A stretch of DNA of 64,000 nucleotides from CAWDLX01 sp963753485 (GTDB lineage: Bacteria; Actinomycetota; Actinomycetes; Mycobacteriales; Micromonosporaceae): the NCBI GenBank assembly GCA_963753485.1, contig CAVWCL010000020.1, positions 124,001-188,000 on the forward strand, read 5' to 3'. The first letter of the stretch is position 1, and each line of letters begins with the position of its first letter. The notes beneath the pieces were generated by a model. It saw nothing but the letters and a program-made list of their open reading frames with translations. It was not told where the DNA came from and ran no database searches. A program made the position numbers and the translations under genes. This document shows, one piece after another, positions 50,309-57,911 of this stretch.

Positions 50309-50338
50309 CGACATGCGAGTCCCGGGCCAAGCATGTCG
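50309..50338. promoter_or_regulatory. Inverted repeat upstream of the CDF promoter (candidate operator)
   Basis: CGACATGC (50309-50316) and GCATGTCG (50331-50338) are perfect inverted 8-mers 14 bp apart, positioned over the expected -35 region. The remainder of the 303-nt gap to 50488 shows nothing else I can support. Confidence 0.4.
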
Positions 50339-50488
50339 CGTCCCGGCTCTTCCTGGTCGAGGACGGCGGCGCGGACTCGACCGGACCGAGGGCGGGTCAC
50401 CCAGCGCGCCGTCCGGGCTCTGACCGGTCTCGTGCCGGGGGCGGCGTCGCCTGCGTCGACGCCGGTGGGACGGCCGGGTCCGCCAGCG

Positions 50489-52585
50489 TCAGATCAGTTC
50501 GGCGATGCGCTGGGCCGCCCGGTAGGCGCCGTCGGTCTCGACCGGACGGTAGCTCACCGGTCGGTCGATCTCGGCCGCGATCGCCGCCGCCAACTGCTCC
50601 GGGTCGGTTTCGTCATACTCGAGGCACCGGCCAGCGCGGTAGCGGGCCAGCCGGTGCCGCACGTGGAAGTTCTGCTCGAAGTGGTGGCGCAACGGCACGT
50701 ACAGGAAGGGGCGCCGGGTCGCGGTGAGCTCCATGGTCGTGGTGAGTCCACCGTGGACTATCGCGATATCGCATGCGGCCAGATGGCGGTACAGGTCGGG
50801 GACGAAGCCGTGGACCTCGACGCCGGCCGGCGTCGGCAGGGCGGCAATGTCGATCCGGGGACCGGCCACGACAACCATGCGCAACCCGGGCACGAGTCGG
50901 GCGGCCAGGGGGAACGCGTCGATGGCCCGGCGTAGCAGGTGGCCGCCGACACCGGAGCCGCCGACGGTGACCACGCAGATCTTCTCGTCCTCGCGGTAGC
51001 CGAGGCAGGCCCGCAGCCCGGCCCGGTCAGCCACGTCGGCCTGGTCGAAGCCGGACACGTACCCTATGAAGTCGAAGTGCTGTTCGGTCCACTCCCGGAT
51101 ACCGGGCAGTTGCGGGCCCATCCGATCCGGCATCGCGTCGTCGATGTTCCCGACGAACAGCGCCCGGTCGCGCAGGGCGGGCAGCCGGGCGATCTGCTCC
51201 ACCATCTCGGCGTTGTAGTCGGCCGCCAGCGCGGCCTCCGCGTCTCCGCCGTCGGGCATCGGCAGCCAGCCGACGAAATCGGTGAGCCAGACGTAGGGCG
51301 CTCGCTTGAGCCGCGGGTTCTCGTGCAGGAAGTAGTCCAGTTCCCAGGCTTCGTCGGCGATCCACGCGTCGTAGTCGTGCTCGTCGACGAGGTCGGCGAA
51401 GACCATGAAGTTGTTGACCAGGATCTCGTCCATCCGCCGGATGGCCTGGAAGGCATGCAGGTCGTGTTCGGCCGACTCCGAGTCGATGTGGGCGACCTCG
51501 CTGGCCAGGTGCGGCGACGCCGGGTGCACCTGCTCGCCCCGCCGCTCCAGCAGGTCGGTCAGTGGCTGCTGCGTCAGCCAGTCGACCTGAACGCCGGGTC
51601 GCAACCGCCGCAGCTCGTCGGCGATGGCGATGTCCCGGCGGGAGTGTCCCAGTCCGATCGGCGAGGACAGGTACAACACCCGGCGCGGACGATCCAGCGG
51701 CCTGATCCAGCGCCGCGGCTTGGGTGGTTCGAAGCGGCTCAGGAATGTGCCGATGGCCTGGTTGACGACGACCGGTTGGCGGGCCTGGGGGAGGTGCCCG
51801 GCCCCGGCCAGCACCAACAGCTCGCCACCGGTCAGGTCGGCCAGAAGCTCGCTGCGGGTCGGCGATTGGCACTGGTCAGCGTCGCCGTGGATGGCCAGCA
51901 CCGGACACCGTACCCGGCGCAGCAGCGCCTCGGTCTCGTCGTGGCTGCTGGTGAGCAGTGGGCCGTCTTCGGCCTTGAGCAACGTCTCCGCACCGATGTC
52001 CAACGCCCAGCCGACGCAGTCCTCCCACTGCTTGGTGGAGTGCGGTTCGGGCAGCAGTTGGTGGAAGAAGAACTCCGCGAAGCCGGGCCAGTCCTGCCGC
52101 CAGTAGTGCCGGTTGTTCATCTCCCAGCCGGAGTAGCTGTCCCGCGGCGTGTCGAAGTTGGACTGGCGCATCGGTGGCGTCAGGTACGGCGCCTGGGTGC
52201 CGACCGACACGACGCCGAGAACCCGGTCCGGATGGAGGGCGGCGGTGAGCAGCGCCCGCCACGCAGAGGTGCAGATACCGATGAGGACCGCGCGGTCGAT
52301 GCCCGTCTCGTCCATCACCGCGATCGTGTCCGCGACATCGACGGCGTCGCCGTACGCGGACGGGTCGTCCGGCCGGTCGGACCGTCCGTTGCCGCGCGGG
52401 TCGATGGTGACCACGCGATGGGTACGGGCCAGGTAGGGCACTTGGGCCTTCCAGGCCAGCGACTGCACGATGGCGTCGACCGGAGTGAACACCACCGCCG
52501 GTTCGCCTGAGCCGAACACCTCGTAGGCGACCTTTACGCCGCCCCGACTCACGAACCCCGTGTGATCCGGGTAGCACGCTCTCAT
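50489..52585 (-). CDS. Alpha/beta-hydrolase fused to a GT-B glycosyltransferase
   Basis: A 698-residue two-domain protein. Residues 1-285 form an alpha/beta-hydrolase with an IDPRGNGRSDRP oxyanion loop, a nucleophile elbow LIGICTSAW in which Cys105 takes the usual Ser place, an acid in HGDADQ (~232) and a His in GAGHLPQ (~260). Residues ~297-698 form a MurG/UGT-like GT-B transferase (VLYLSSPIGLGHSRRDIAIA; VVTVGGSGVGG; HGGLTTTMEL; VPLRHHFEQNFH). ATG 52585 follows AGGAGGCGGATCG. The two activities may act on one product, but the substrate is unknown. Confidence 0.85.
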   Translation of the reverse strand: MRACYPDHTGFVSRGGVKVAYEVFGSGEPAVVFTPVDAIVQSLAWKAQVPYLARTHRVVTIDPRGNGRSDRPDDPSAYGDAVDVADTIAVMDETGIDRAVLIGICTSAWRALLTAALHPDRVLGVVSVGTQAPYLTPPMRQSNFDTPRDSYSGWEMNNRHYWRQDWPGFAEFFFHQLLPEPHSTKQWEDCVGWALDIGAETLLKAEDGPLLTSSHDETEALLRRVRCPVLAIHGDADQCQSPTRSELLADLTGGELLVLAGAGHLPQARQPVVVNQAIGTFLSRFEPPKPRRWIRPLDRPRRVLYLSSPIGLGHSRRDIAIADELRRLRPGVQVDWLTQQPLTDLLERRGEQVHPASPHLASEVAHIDSESAEHDLHAFQAIRRMDEILVNNFMVFADLVDEHDYDAWIADEAWELDYFLHENPRLKRAPYVWLTDFVGWLPMPDGGDAEAALAADYNAEMVEQIARLPALRDRALFVGNIDDAMPDRMGPQLPGIREWTEQHFDFIGYVSGFDQADVADRAGLRACLGYREDEKICVVTVGGSGVGGHLLRRAIDAFPLAARLVPGLRMVVVAGPRIDIAALPTPAGVEVHGFVPDLYRHLAACDIAIVHGGLTTTMELTATRRPFLYVPLRHHFEQNFHVRHRLARYRAGRCLEYDETDPEQLAAAIAAEIDRPVSYRPVETDGAYRAAQRIAELI

Positions 52586-52722
52586 CGATCCGCCTCCTAG
52601 CGACACCGTCCCGATCGCCATTGCACTCCGATTGCAACGCACGGCGCGCGGTCGCCGCCACGTCGGTCCGCGGCCGCCGGGGCACGGTCGAGCTGGAGCG
52701 GCCTCAGCGGATGGGCGACGGG

Positions 52723-52797
52723 TGGGGCCGGTGAGATTCGAACTCACACTGTCGCGGACCTAAACCGCGGGCCTCCTGCCAATTGGGCTACGGCCCC
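52723..52797 (-). tRNA. tRNA with anticodon UAG (Leu by anticodon) but a short variable loop
   Basis: A 75-nt cloverleaf. The acceptor stem is GGGGCCG/CGGCCCC with A73 and no encoded CCA. The D arm carries GCC/GGC with AATTGG, the anticodon stem is CGCGG/CCGCG with loop TTTAGGT (anticodon TAG), and the T arm is GTGAG TTCGAAT CTCAC. The variable loop is only five bases (ACAGT). Ordinary tRNA-Leu has a long variable arm, so this is a class I tRNA with a leucine anticodon. It follows bcp on the same strand. Confidence 0.85.
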
Positions 52798-52876
52798 GCC
52801 GCGGCCAGTCTAGCCGGCTGCGCCATCCGGCCGGCGCCACCGGTCTGGCCGGCCGGCACATCCGGCCGGCGCATGC

Positions 52877-53356
52877 TCATCCGTCGAGGCCGAGTTCGCG
52901 GCGCAGCTTTGTCACGTGGCCGGTGGCCTTGACGTTGTACATCGCCTTCTCGATCTTCCCGTCGCCATCGATGACGAACGTCGACCGGATCACGCCCTGA
53001 ATCGTGCGGCCGTAGTTCTGCTTCTCCCCGTACGCGCCGTACGCGGTCAGCACCGTCGTGTCCGGGTCGGAGACGAGCGGAAAGGTGAGCCCGTCGCGGG
53101 CGCGGAACGCGGCGAGCGTCGCCGGCGAGTCGGGCGAGATGCCGATGACGTCGATGCCGGCGGCGTTCAGCGAGGAGAGCGAGTCCCGGAAGTCGCACGC
53201 CTGCGTGGTGCAGCCCGGCGTCATGGCGGCCGGGTACGCGTAGAGGACCACCTTCCGGCCCCGGTAGTCCGAAAGGGACAGGGTCCGGCCGTCGTCTGTG
53301 CTCAGGGTGAAGTCGGGCGCGGTGTCGCCGGCCTCGAGCCGGGGCGAAACGGTCAT
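52877..53356 (-). CDS. bcp: Thioredoxin-dependent peroxiredoxin (BCP/PrxQ)
   Basis: A 159-residue peroxiredoxin that reduces H2O2 and organic peroxides. Peroxidatic Cys49 sits in MTPGCTTQAC, with resolving Cys54 five residues on, as in atypical two-Cys BCPs. The start context is APDFTLSTDDGRTLSLSDY. In place of the common FYPKDxTPGC, the strand reads YAYPAAMTPGC. ATG 53356 is the start. The tRNA downstream lies 79 nt away behind GC-rich repeats of CCGGCCGGCGC, which may form a terminator. Confidence 0.93.
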   Translation of the reverse strand: MTVSPRLEAGDTAPDFTLSTDDGRTLSLSDYRGRKVVLYAYPAAMTPGCTTQACDFRDSLSSLNAAGIDVIGISPDSPATLAAFRARDGLTFPLVSDPDTTVLTAYGAYGEKQNYGRTIQGVIRSTFVIDGDGKIEKAMYNVKATGHVTKLRRELGLDG

Positions 53357-53476
53357 GCCGCCTCCTCCGCGGAGAGAAGCGCGTCGTCGGTCATCATCGC
53401 ACCATAGCCGGGGCCCGACCGAGGGGCCGTGCGGGCGGGGGCGGCGCGGTCCGGGCTCGATCTGGTCCGGGCTCGG

Positions 53477-54205
53477 CTACGAGGCCGCCGCGACGGCGGC
53501 CTTGACCGCCGTCGCGGTCGGGTTCGGTACGACCTGGCCGTTGACGTAGACGGTCGGCGTGCCGCCCACCCCGCGCTGGGTCGCCTGGGCGGTGACCTGG
53601 TCGACCCAGCCCCGGTACCACTGCTCCCGCACACACTTGCTGAACGCCGGTGCGTTCAAACCCACCGTGCCGCCGATGTCGATGAGCTGATCGTCGCTCA
53701 GCCCGGCGCTACCTTCGGCCGGCTGGTTGGCGAAGAGCGCCTCGCCGTATTTCTTCAGCTTCGCCGCACTCGCGTCCGAGGCGCACCCGGCCGAGGAGGC
53801 GGCCCGGCTGGAGTAGCTGGTGGTCGAGCTGCGGTCGAGAAAGTTCAGCGGATGCCAGCTCAGCCTGATCTTGTGGGTGGCCAGGAGCTGATCCAGGGTG
53901 GGCGTGACCGCGGTGGAGAACGCGCGGCAGTTCGGGCAGAGGAAGTCGAGGTAGACCTCGACCGAGACCGGGCCGTCGCCGGCGATGACCAGCCCGGCGT
54001 GCTCGCCGCCGAGGTCGGTGGTGCCGGCCGGCACGGCAATCGTGTTGCGATGCTGCGAGGCGTAGACCACCCATCCGATCAGGCCGGCGACCAGCAGCAG
54101 CGCGAGCGCGCCGACGGTGATCCACCTACTGCGCCGGCGGCGCTGCTCCTTGGCCAGCTGCTCCCGGACGACCCGCGATGCCTTGGTATCGGCGCGCCGG
54201 CTCAC
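53477..54205 (-). CDS. Membrane-anchored DsbA/thioredoxin-fold oxidoreductase
   Basis: A 242-residue protein with a basic N-terminus, one membrane helix (~29-48) and an extracytoplasmic thioredoxin-fold domain with the active site DFLCPNCRAF (Cys90-x-x-Cys93) and a cis-Pro loop GVGGTPTVYVNG. It probably oxidises or reduces disulfides in exported proteins. GTG 54205 overlaps the stop of the upstream MauE-like gene (GTGA). Together they form a likely disulfide-exchange pair. The 120-nt gap to bcp has no gene. Confidence 0.9.
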   Translation of the reverse strand: MSRRADTKASRVVREQLAKEQRRRRSRWITVGALALLLVAGLIGWVVYASQHRNTIAVPAGTTDLGGEHAGLVIAGDGPVSVEVYLDFLCPNCRAFSTAVTPTLDQLLATHKIRLSWHPLNFLDRSSTTSYSSRAASSAGCASDASAAKLKKYGEALFANQPAEGSAGLSDDQLIDIGGTVGLNAPAFSKCVREQWYRGWVDQVTAQATQRGVGGTPTVYVNGQVVPNPTATAVKAAVAAAS

Positions 54206-54705
54206 GACCCCGCCCCACGGTGCTCGCCGATGGCGTCCTGACGCAGTAGCTTCGCGTCCGCGGACAGGCGCGTCCGGGGACGATAGGTAAGCAGCGCCGC
54301 CATGACAAACAACGCTATGTCACGAACTATCTCCCCCGCGTACTGCGGCCGCTGCTCACCCGTAAGGTCACCACCACCGCCGAAACAGCCGCAGTCGATG
54401 CGCAGCCCGCGCACCCAGACCGACGTCACCCCGCCGAGGTACGCCAGCAGCAGCAGCCCGGCCGCGATCGCGGCCACCCGGGTCGCCAGCCCGACGATCA
54501 GCAGCACGCCGATTGCGATCTCGACGAACGGCAGGACCGCGCCGGCCACCGTGGCGCTCTCGTACGGCAGCAGCCGGTACGCGGCCACGGCCCGCCCGCT
54601 CGCCGCCAGGTCACCGACCTTCGCCGCACCGGCGGCCAGCCAGACGCCGCCGAGGATCAGCCGGGCTCCGGTACCGAGCCACGGCAGGAGCTGGCGCCAC
54701 CGCAC
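54202..54705 (-). CDS. MauE/DoxX-family membrane protein with a Cys pair
   Basis: A 167-residue membrane protein of four helices. The motif DCGCFGGGG lies in an outward loop, giving a Cys-x-Cys pair as seen in MauE-type proteins thought to move electrons between membrane and thioredoxin-like partners. GTG 54705 (VRWRQLLPWLGTG) is chosen over an upstream extension to 54759 that lacks a helix. It overlaps the DsbA-like gene by GTGA, which fits a role as its redox partner. Confidence 0.85.
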   Translation of the reverse strand: MRWRQLLPWLGTGARLILGGVWLAAGAAKVGDLAASGRAVAAYRLLPYESATVAGAVLPFVEIAIGVLLIVGLATRVAAIAAGLLLLAYLGGVTSVWVRGLRIDCGCFGGGGDLTGEQRPQYAGEIVRDIALFVMAALLTYRPRTRLSADAKLLRQDAIGEHRGAGS

Positions 54706-54828
54706 CTGGCCAGTCTGGCCGCCAACCGCCCGCCGGGGGCCGTGACCTGCGCAGATCATGGAAACTAGCGGTGGCGATAGCCACCACCGGCGTCCACGAT
54801 CGCATGAGAGGCGGCGGGGCGGGCGGGA

Positions 54829-55437
54829 TCAGACGGCGAGGGCGCGGTGCACCACGGCGACCAGTTCGGTGCGTGCTCGGGCCACCCGCGAGCGGATCGT
54901 GCCGATCGGCACGCCGATCGATTCGGCCGCCTCCCGGTAGGACAGGCCCAGCATCTGGGTGAGTACGAACGCCTCCCGCTGCTCGGGGTTGAGCCGGCGC
55001 AGCAGATGGGCGGCGGTCACCGTGCCGGCCGGGTCCGGCGCGCCGGCTGCCTCCGGTTCGAAGGCGACCGCTCGGGAGACCAGCCGGCGCCGGCGTACCG
55101 CGGCCCGGATGTGGTCGGCGCAGGCCCGGCGGGCGATGCCGAAGAGCCAGGTCCGGGCGCTGGAGCGGGCCTGGAACGAGGGCAGCGCCCGGAACGCGCG
55201 CAGGTACGTGTCCTGGGTGACATCGTCGGCCGCGGCCGGCTCGACGAGCGCGGCGACGAACCGCCACACCTCGGCCTGGGTGGTCCGGATGAACGCCGCC
55301 GCGGCCGCCGGGTCGCCGTCGCGAGCCGAGAGTGCCCACGCGGTCGCCTCGTCCAGCTCGGCCGGGTCGCCGTCGCGAGCCGAGAGTGCCCACGCGGTCG
55401 CCTCGTCCAGCTCGCGCTGCGCCGGTTCGGATTCCAC
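54829..55437 (-). CDS. ECF RNA polymerase sigma factor with an N-terminal 18-residue duplication
   Basis: A 202-residue ECF sigma factor. Region 2 (DDVTQDTYLRAFRALPSF, then ARTWLFGIARRACADHIR) and region 4 (LNPEQREAFVLTQMLGLSYREAAESIGVPIGTIRSR split across the turn) are intact. An exact 18-residue tandem repeat (ELDEATAWALSARDGDPA twice) lies near the N-terminus. GTG 55437 sits 8 nt after TACGCT (55451-55446). The anti-sigma gene is divergent 78 nt away, and the CopC-CopD gene follows that one, suggesting control by copper or redox stress. Confidence 0.9.
   Translation of the reverse strand: MESEPAQRELDEATAWALSARDGDPAELDEATAWALSARDGDPAAAAAFIRTTQAEVWRFVAALVEPAAADDVTQDTYLRAFRALPSFQARSSARTWLFGIARRACADHIRAAVRRRRLVSRAVAFEPEAAGAPDPAGTVTAAHLLRRLNPEQREAFVLTQMLGLSYREAAESIGVPIGTIRSRVARARTELVAVVHRALAV
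55307..55414 (-). repeat. Perfect 54-bp tandem duplication in the ECF sigma gene
   Basis: 55307-55360 and 55361-55414 are identical at DNA level; each encodes 18 residues in frame. Confidence 0.97.
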
Positions 55438-55445
55438 GGCGCCCG

Positions 55446-55451
55446 AGCGTA
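55446..55451 (-). promoter_or_regulatory. -10 box of the ECF sigma gene
   Basis: TACGCT on the minus strand, 8 nt before GTG 55437. Confidence 0.4.
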
Positions 55452-55480
55452 CCGGGTGATGGTGAGACCGCGGTGAGGGT

Positions 55481-55509
55481 GGAACCGGGCAAGTGCGCGC
55501 GCCGACTAT
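55481..55509 (+). promoter_or_regulatory. Promoter of the anti-sigma gene, possibly ECF-dependent
   Basis: GGAACC at 55481-55486, 17 bp before GACTAT (55504-55509), which lies 6 nt before ATG 55516. GGAAC is a common ECF -35 element, so the sigma factor may control its own anti-sigma; the -10 part is a weak match. Confidence 0.4.
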
Positions 55510-55515
55510 CCGTAC

Positions 55516-56124
55516 ATGCTGAACCCGCAGTGCAACGACATCCGCCTGGGCCTGTCGGCCCAGCTTGACCGGGAGCCAGCCGGCCTGCCGGCCGCGGTGC
55601 TGGAAGCCCATCTCGGCGGGTGTGCGATGTGTCGCGCCTGGCTCGAGGGCGCACAGCGGGTGACCCGGGCGATCCGGGTGCAGCCGGTGGCGGTGCCCGA
55701 CCTGACCGCGCGCATCCTGGCCGCGGTCCGGGCCGACGGCGCGCTGGCCGGCCGCGGCCAGCGGGGCTGGCGGATGCAGGCTCAGCTCGCGCTCGGTGCC
55801 TTGACCGTGATCCAACTCATGATCGCGGTGGCCAGCCTGCTCGGTCAGGCCGGCCACGACGCGCATGCCGGCCGGGAGGTGGCGGCGCTGGACACCGCCC
55901 TCTCGGTCGGCTTGCTGCTCACCGCGCTCTACCCCGAGTACGCGCGGATCTTCGTGCCCGTGGTGGCCACCTTGATTGTCTGCTTCGCCGCGATCGGCAC
56001 GCTGGATCTGCTGGCCGGGGTGGTGACCCCGTCCCGGTTGGCGGTGCATGCACTGGCCGCGGTGCAGGCGGCGCTGGTGTGGTCCCTCGCCCGCAGCAAC
56101 GGCCGTCGCCTGGCCACCGCGTGA
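55516..56124 (+). CDS. Zinc-finger anti-sigma factor (zf-HC2 family) with membrane helices
   Basis: A 202-residue protein. The cytoplasmic N-terminus has the ZAS motif HLGGCAMC (His-x3-Cys-x2-Cys), with Cys6 further upstream. A helical segment follows, and three to four membrane helices fill the rest (QLALGALTVIQLMIAVASLL; FVPVVATLIVCFAAIGTLDL). It should hold the divergently encoded ECF sigma factor and release it on a redox or metal signal. ATG 55516 is 6 nt after the -10-like GACTAT. The CopC-CopD gene starts 74 nt after the stop. Confidence 0.88.
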   Translation: MLNPQCNDIRLGLSAQLDREPAGLPAAVLEAHLGGCAMCRAWLEGAQRVTRAIRVQPVAVPDLTARILAAVRADGALAGRGQRGWRMQAQLALGALTVIQLMIAVASLLGQAGHDAHAGREVAALDTALSVGLLLTALYPEYARIFVPVVATLIVCFAAIGTLDLLAGVVTPSRLAVHALAAVQAALVWSLARSNGRRLATA

Positions 56125-56185
56125 GCCGCCGGCCAGGGCGTGACCTGAACCGGCGCCCGGTCACCGCCGTGACAGGCGGCGTGGG

Positions 56186-56191
56186 CATGAT
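56186..56191 (+). promoter_or_regulatory. -10 box of the CopC-CopD gene
   Basis: CATGAT, 7 nt before GTG 56199. Confidence 0.35.
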
Positions 56192-56198
56192 GGCCGGC

Positions 56199-57848
56199 GT
56201 GACCGACGCGCGGCGTACCGCCAGGATCCGCCCGGCCCTGCTCGGTCTGCTGCTGGGACTCTTCGCGGTCCTCGCCGTGGCCGCCCCGGCGAGTGCGCAT
56301 GCGATCCTCGTCTCGACCAACCCGGCGCAGGGCACGACCGTGCCCCAGGCGCCGCCGCAGGTCGTGCTCTCCTTCTCCGAACGGGTCGCCCCGGTCGCCG
56401 GGAAGGTGCACGTGATCGCCCCGGACAACTCACGCGCCGACGCCGGCGACCCGCGGGTCTCGGGGGATCAGGTGATCATTCCGCTGAAGCCGAGCGGCGG
56501 GCACGGCACCTACCTGGTCAGCTTCCGGGTGATCTCGGCCGACAGCCACCCGGTCGGCGGGGCGTTCACCTACTCGGTGGTGACCACGTCGACGGTGCCC
56601 ACCGAGGCCGGGAACAGCGGCGCCACCAGCCCGCTGGTCAACGTGCTCTTCCCGATCGTGCGCTGGACCGGGTACCTGGGCCTGCTCCTGCTGGTCGGAT
56701 CGGTGCTGGTGCTGGCGCTGCTCTGGCCGCAGCGGCTGAGCCGGTCCGGTCCGATCTCGGTGATCTGGCTCGGCGCCGGCCTGGTCGCCGCGTCGACCGT
56801 GGCCGAGCTGGCGCTGCAGGTGCCCAATGTCGCCGGCTCTTTCGGCGAGATCCGCGGCTCGGACGTGCGGGAGGTGTTCGCCAGCCAGTTCGGCGCGGCC
56901 CACCTGATCCGGCTGGGGGTGCTGGGCGCAGCCCTGGTGCTGCTGCGCCCGATCGTGGCGGGCCGGGGCTGGGGCGCCGACCGGGTGCTGCTCGCGGTCC
57001 TCGGCACCATCGGGGTGGCGACCTGGTCGGTCGGCGGGCACCCGAGCACCACGGCGGCACCGACGGTCACCATCGTCGCCGACATGATCCACGTCGCCTC
57101 GATGAGCGTCTGGATCGGCGGGCTGGTGATGCTCATCGTCTTCCTGCTGCCCCGGGCCAACGCCACCGAGCTGGGCGCGATCGTGCCGGTGTGGTCGCAG
57201 TGGGCCACCTACGCGGTCGGTGCGCTCGTGGTCACCGGCACCGTCCAGGCGCTGGTGGAGATCGGCAGCATCGGCCCGCTGTTCACCACGACGTACGGGT
57301 GGCTGGTGCTGGCCAAGATCGGCCTGCTCGGCGCGGTGCTCGTCGTGGCCTCCTTCTCCCGCCGGCTGGTCGGCCCGATCAGCGCGCGGGTCACGGGGGC
57401 GGCGGCCCGCCTGCGTGCCGTGGTCGCGGCCGAGGCGGCCGGCGCCGCGATCATCATCGGGGTCACCTCGGTGCTGGTCCAGACGACGCCGGCGCGCACC
57501 GTACCGGCCAGCAATGCCGTGCCGTCGATCCAGTCCGCGGTCCTGTCCGACAAGCTCTTCACGCTGACCGTCGACGACTCGCCGGCGAAGACCGGCATCA
57601 ACGAACTGCACGTCTTCGTCACCACTCCCGACGGCCTGCCGGCCGACGTCCAGGAGTGGCGGATCACCGCGGCGCTGCCGGCCGAGGGCATCGAGCCGAT
57701 CGACGTGGCAGTGCTACAGATCACCCCCGACCATGCCATCGGGCAGGTCACCCTGCCGACGGCGGGCGCCTGGACGTTCAGCTTCACGGTGCGCACGACC
57801 GAGATCGACGAGTCGACGGTGACCACGGTCTTCGCGATCGCGGGCTGA
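56199..57848 (+). CDS. CopC-CopD fusion, copper-binding and membrane transport protein (YcnJ-like)
   Basis: A 549-residue protein. The signal peptide ends at ASA, so the mature chain begins HAILVSTNPAQG; the exposed His1 plus the later DSHPVGG His fit the Cu(II) site of CopC. The CopC domain runs to ~130. A CopD domain with eight or so helices (~145-435) and a further extracytoplasmic C-terminal domain (~450-549, HVFVTTPDGLPADVQEW) follow. It is thought to import or handle copper. GTG 56199 is chosen for its -10 box; ATG 56187 or 56190 are alternatives. Confidence 0.9.
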   Translation: MTDARRTARIRPALLGLLLGLFAVLAVAAPASAHAILVSTNPAQGTTVPQAPPQVVLSFSERVAPVAGKVHVIAPDNSRADAGDPRVSGDQVIIPLKPSGGHGTYLVSFRVISADSHPVGGAFTYSVVTTSTVPTEAGNSGATSPLVNVLFPIVRWTGYLGLLLLVGSVLVLALLWPQRLSRSGPISVIWLGAGLVAASTVAELALQVPNVAGSFGEIRGSDVREVFASQFGAAHLIRLGVLGAALVLLRPIVAGRGWGADRVLLAVLGTIGVATWSVGGHPSTTAAPTVTIVADMIHVASMSVWIGGLVMLIVFLLPRANATELGAIVPVWSQWATYAVGALVVTGTVQALVEIGSIGPLFTTTYGWLVLAKIGLLGAVLVVASFSRRLVGPISARVTGAAARLRAVVAAEAAGAAIIIGVTSVLVQTTPARTVPASNAVPSIQSAVLSDKLFTLTVDDSPAKTGINELHVFVTTPDGLPADVQEWRITAALPAEGIEPIDVAVLQITPDHAIGQVTLPTAGAWTFSFTVRTTEIDESTVTTVFAIAG

Positions 57849-57897
57849 CTCCGGCGCGGAGCCTGCGTGGCGCGTCCGATTAGCTCTAAACCGTACA

Positions 57898-57903
57898 TAT
57901 CAT
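57898..57903 (+). promoter_or_regulatory. -10 box of the following membrane protein gene
   Basis: TATCAT in an AT-rich patch, 8 nt before ATG 57912. Confidence 0.45.
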
Positions 57904-57911
57904 CCCATAAC

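Noticed and set aside
52723..52797. Amber suppressor tRNA
   Set aside because: The anticodon is UAG, which reads CUA codons. Reading the UAG stop would need anticodon CUA.
54829..56049. 406-codon extended sigma factor
   Set aside because: The extra N-terminus is a shadow of the divergent anti-sigma gene; GTG 55437 follows a -10 box and starts a normal ECF factor.
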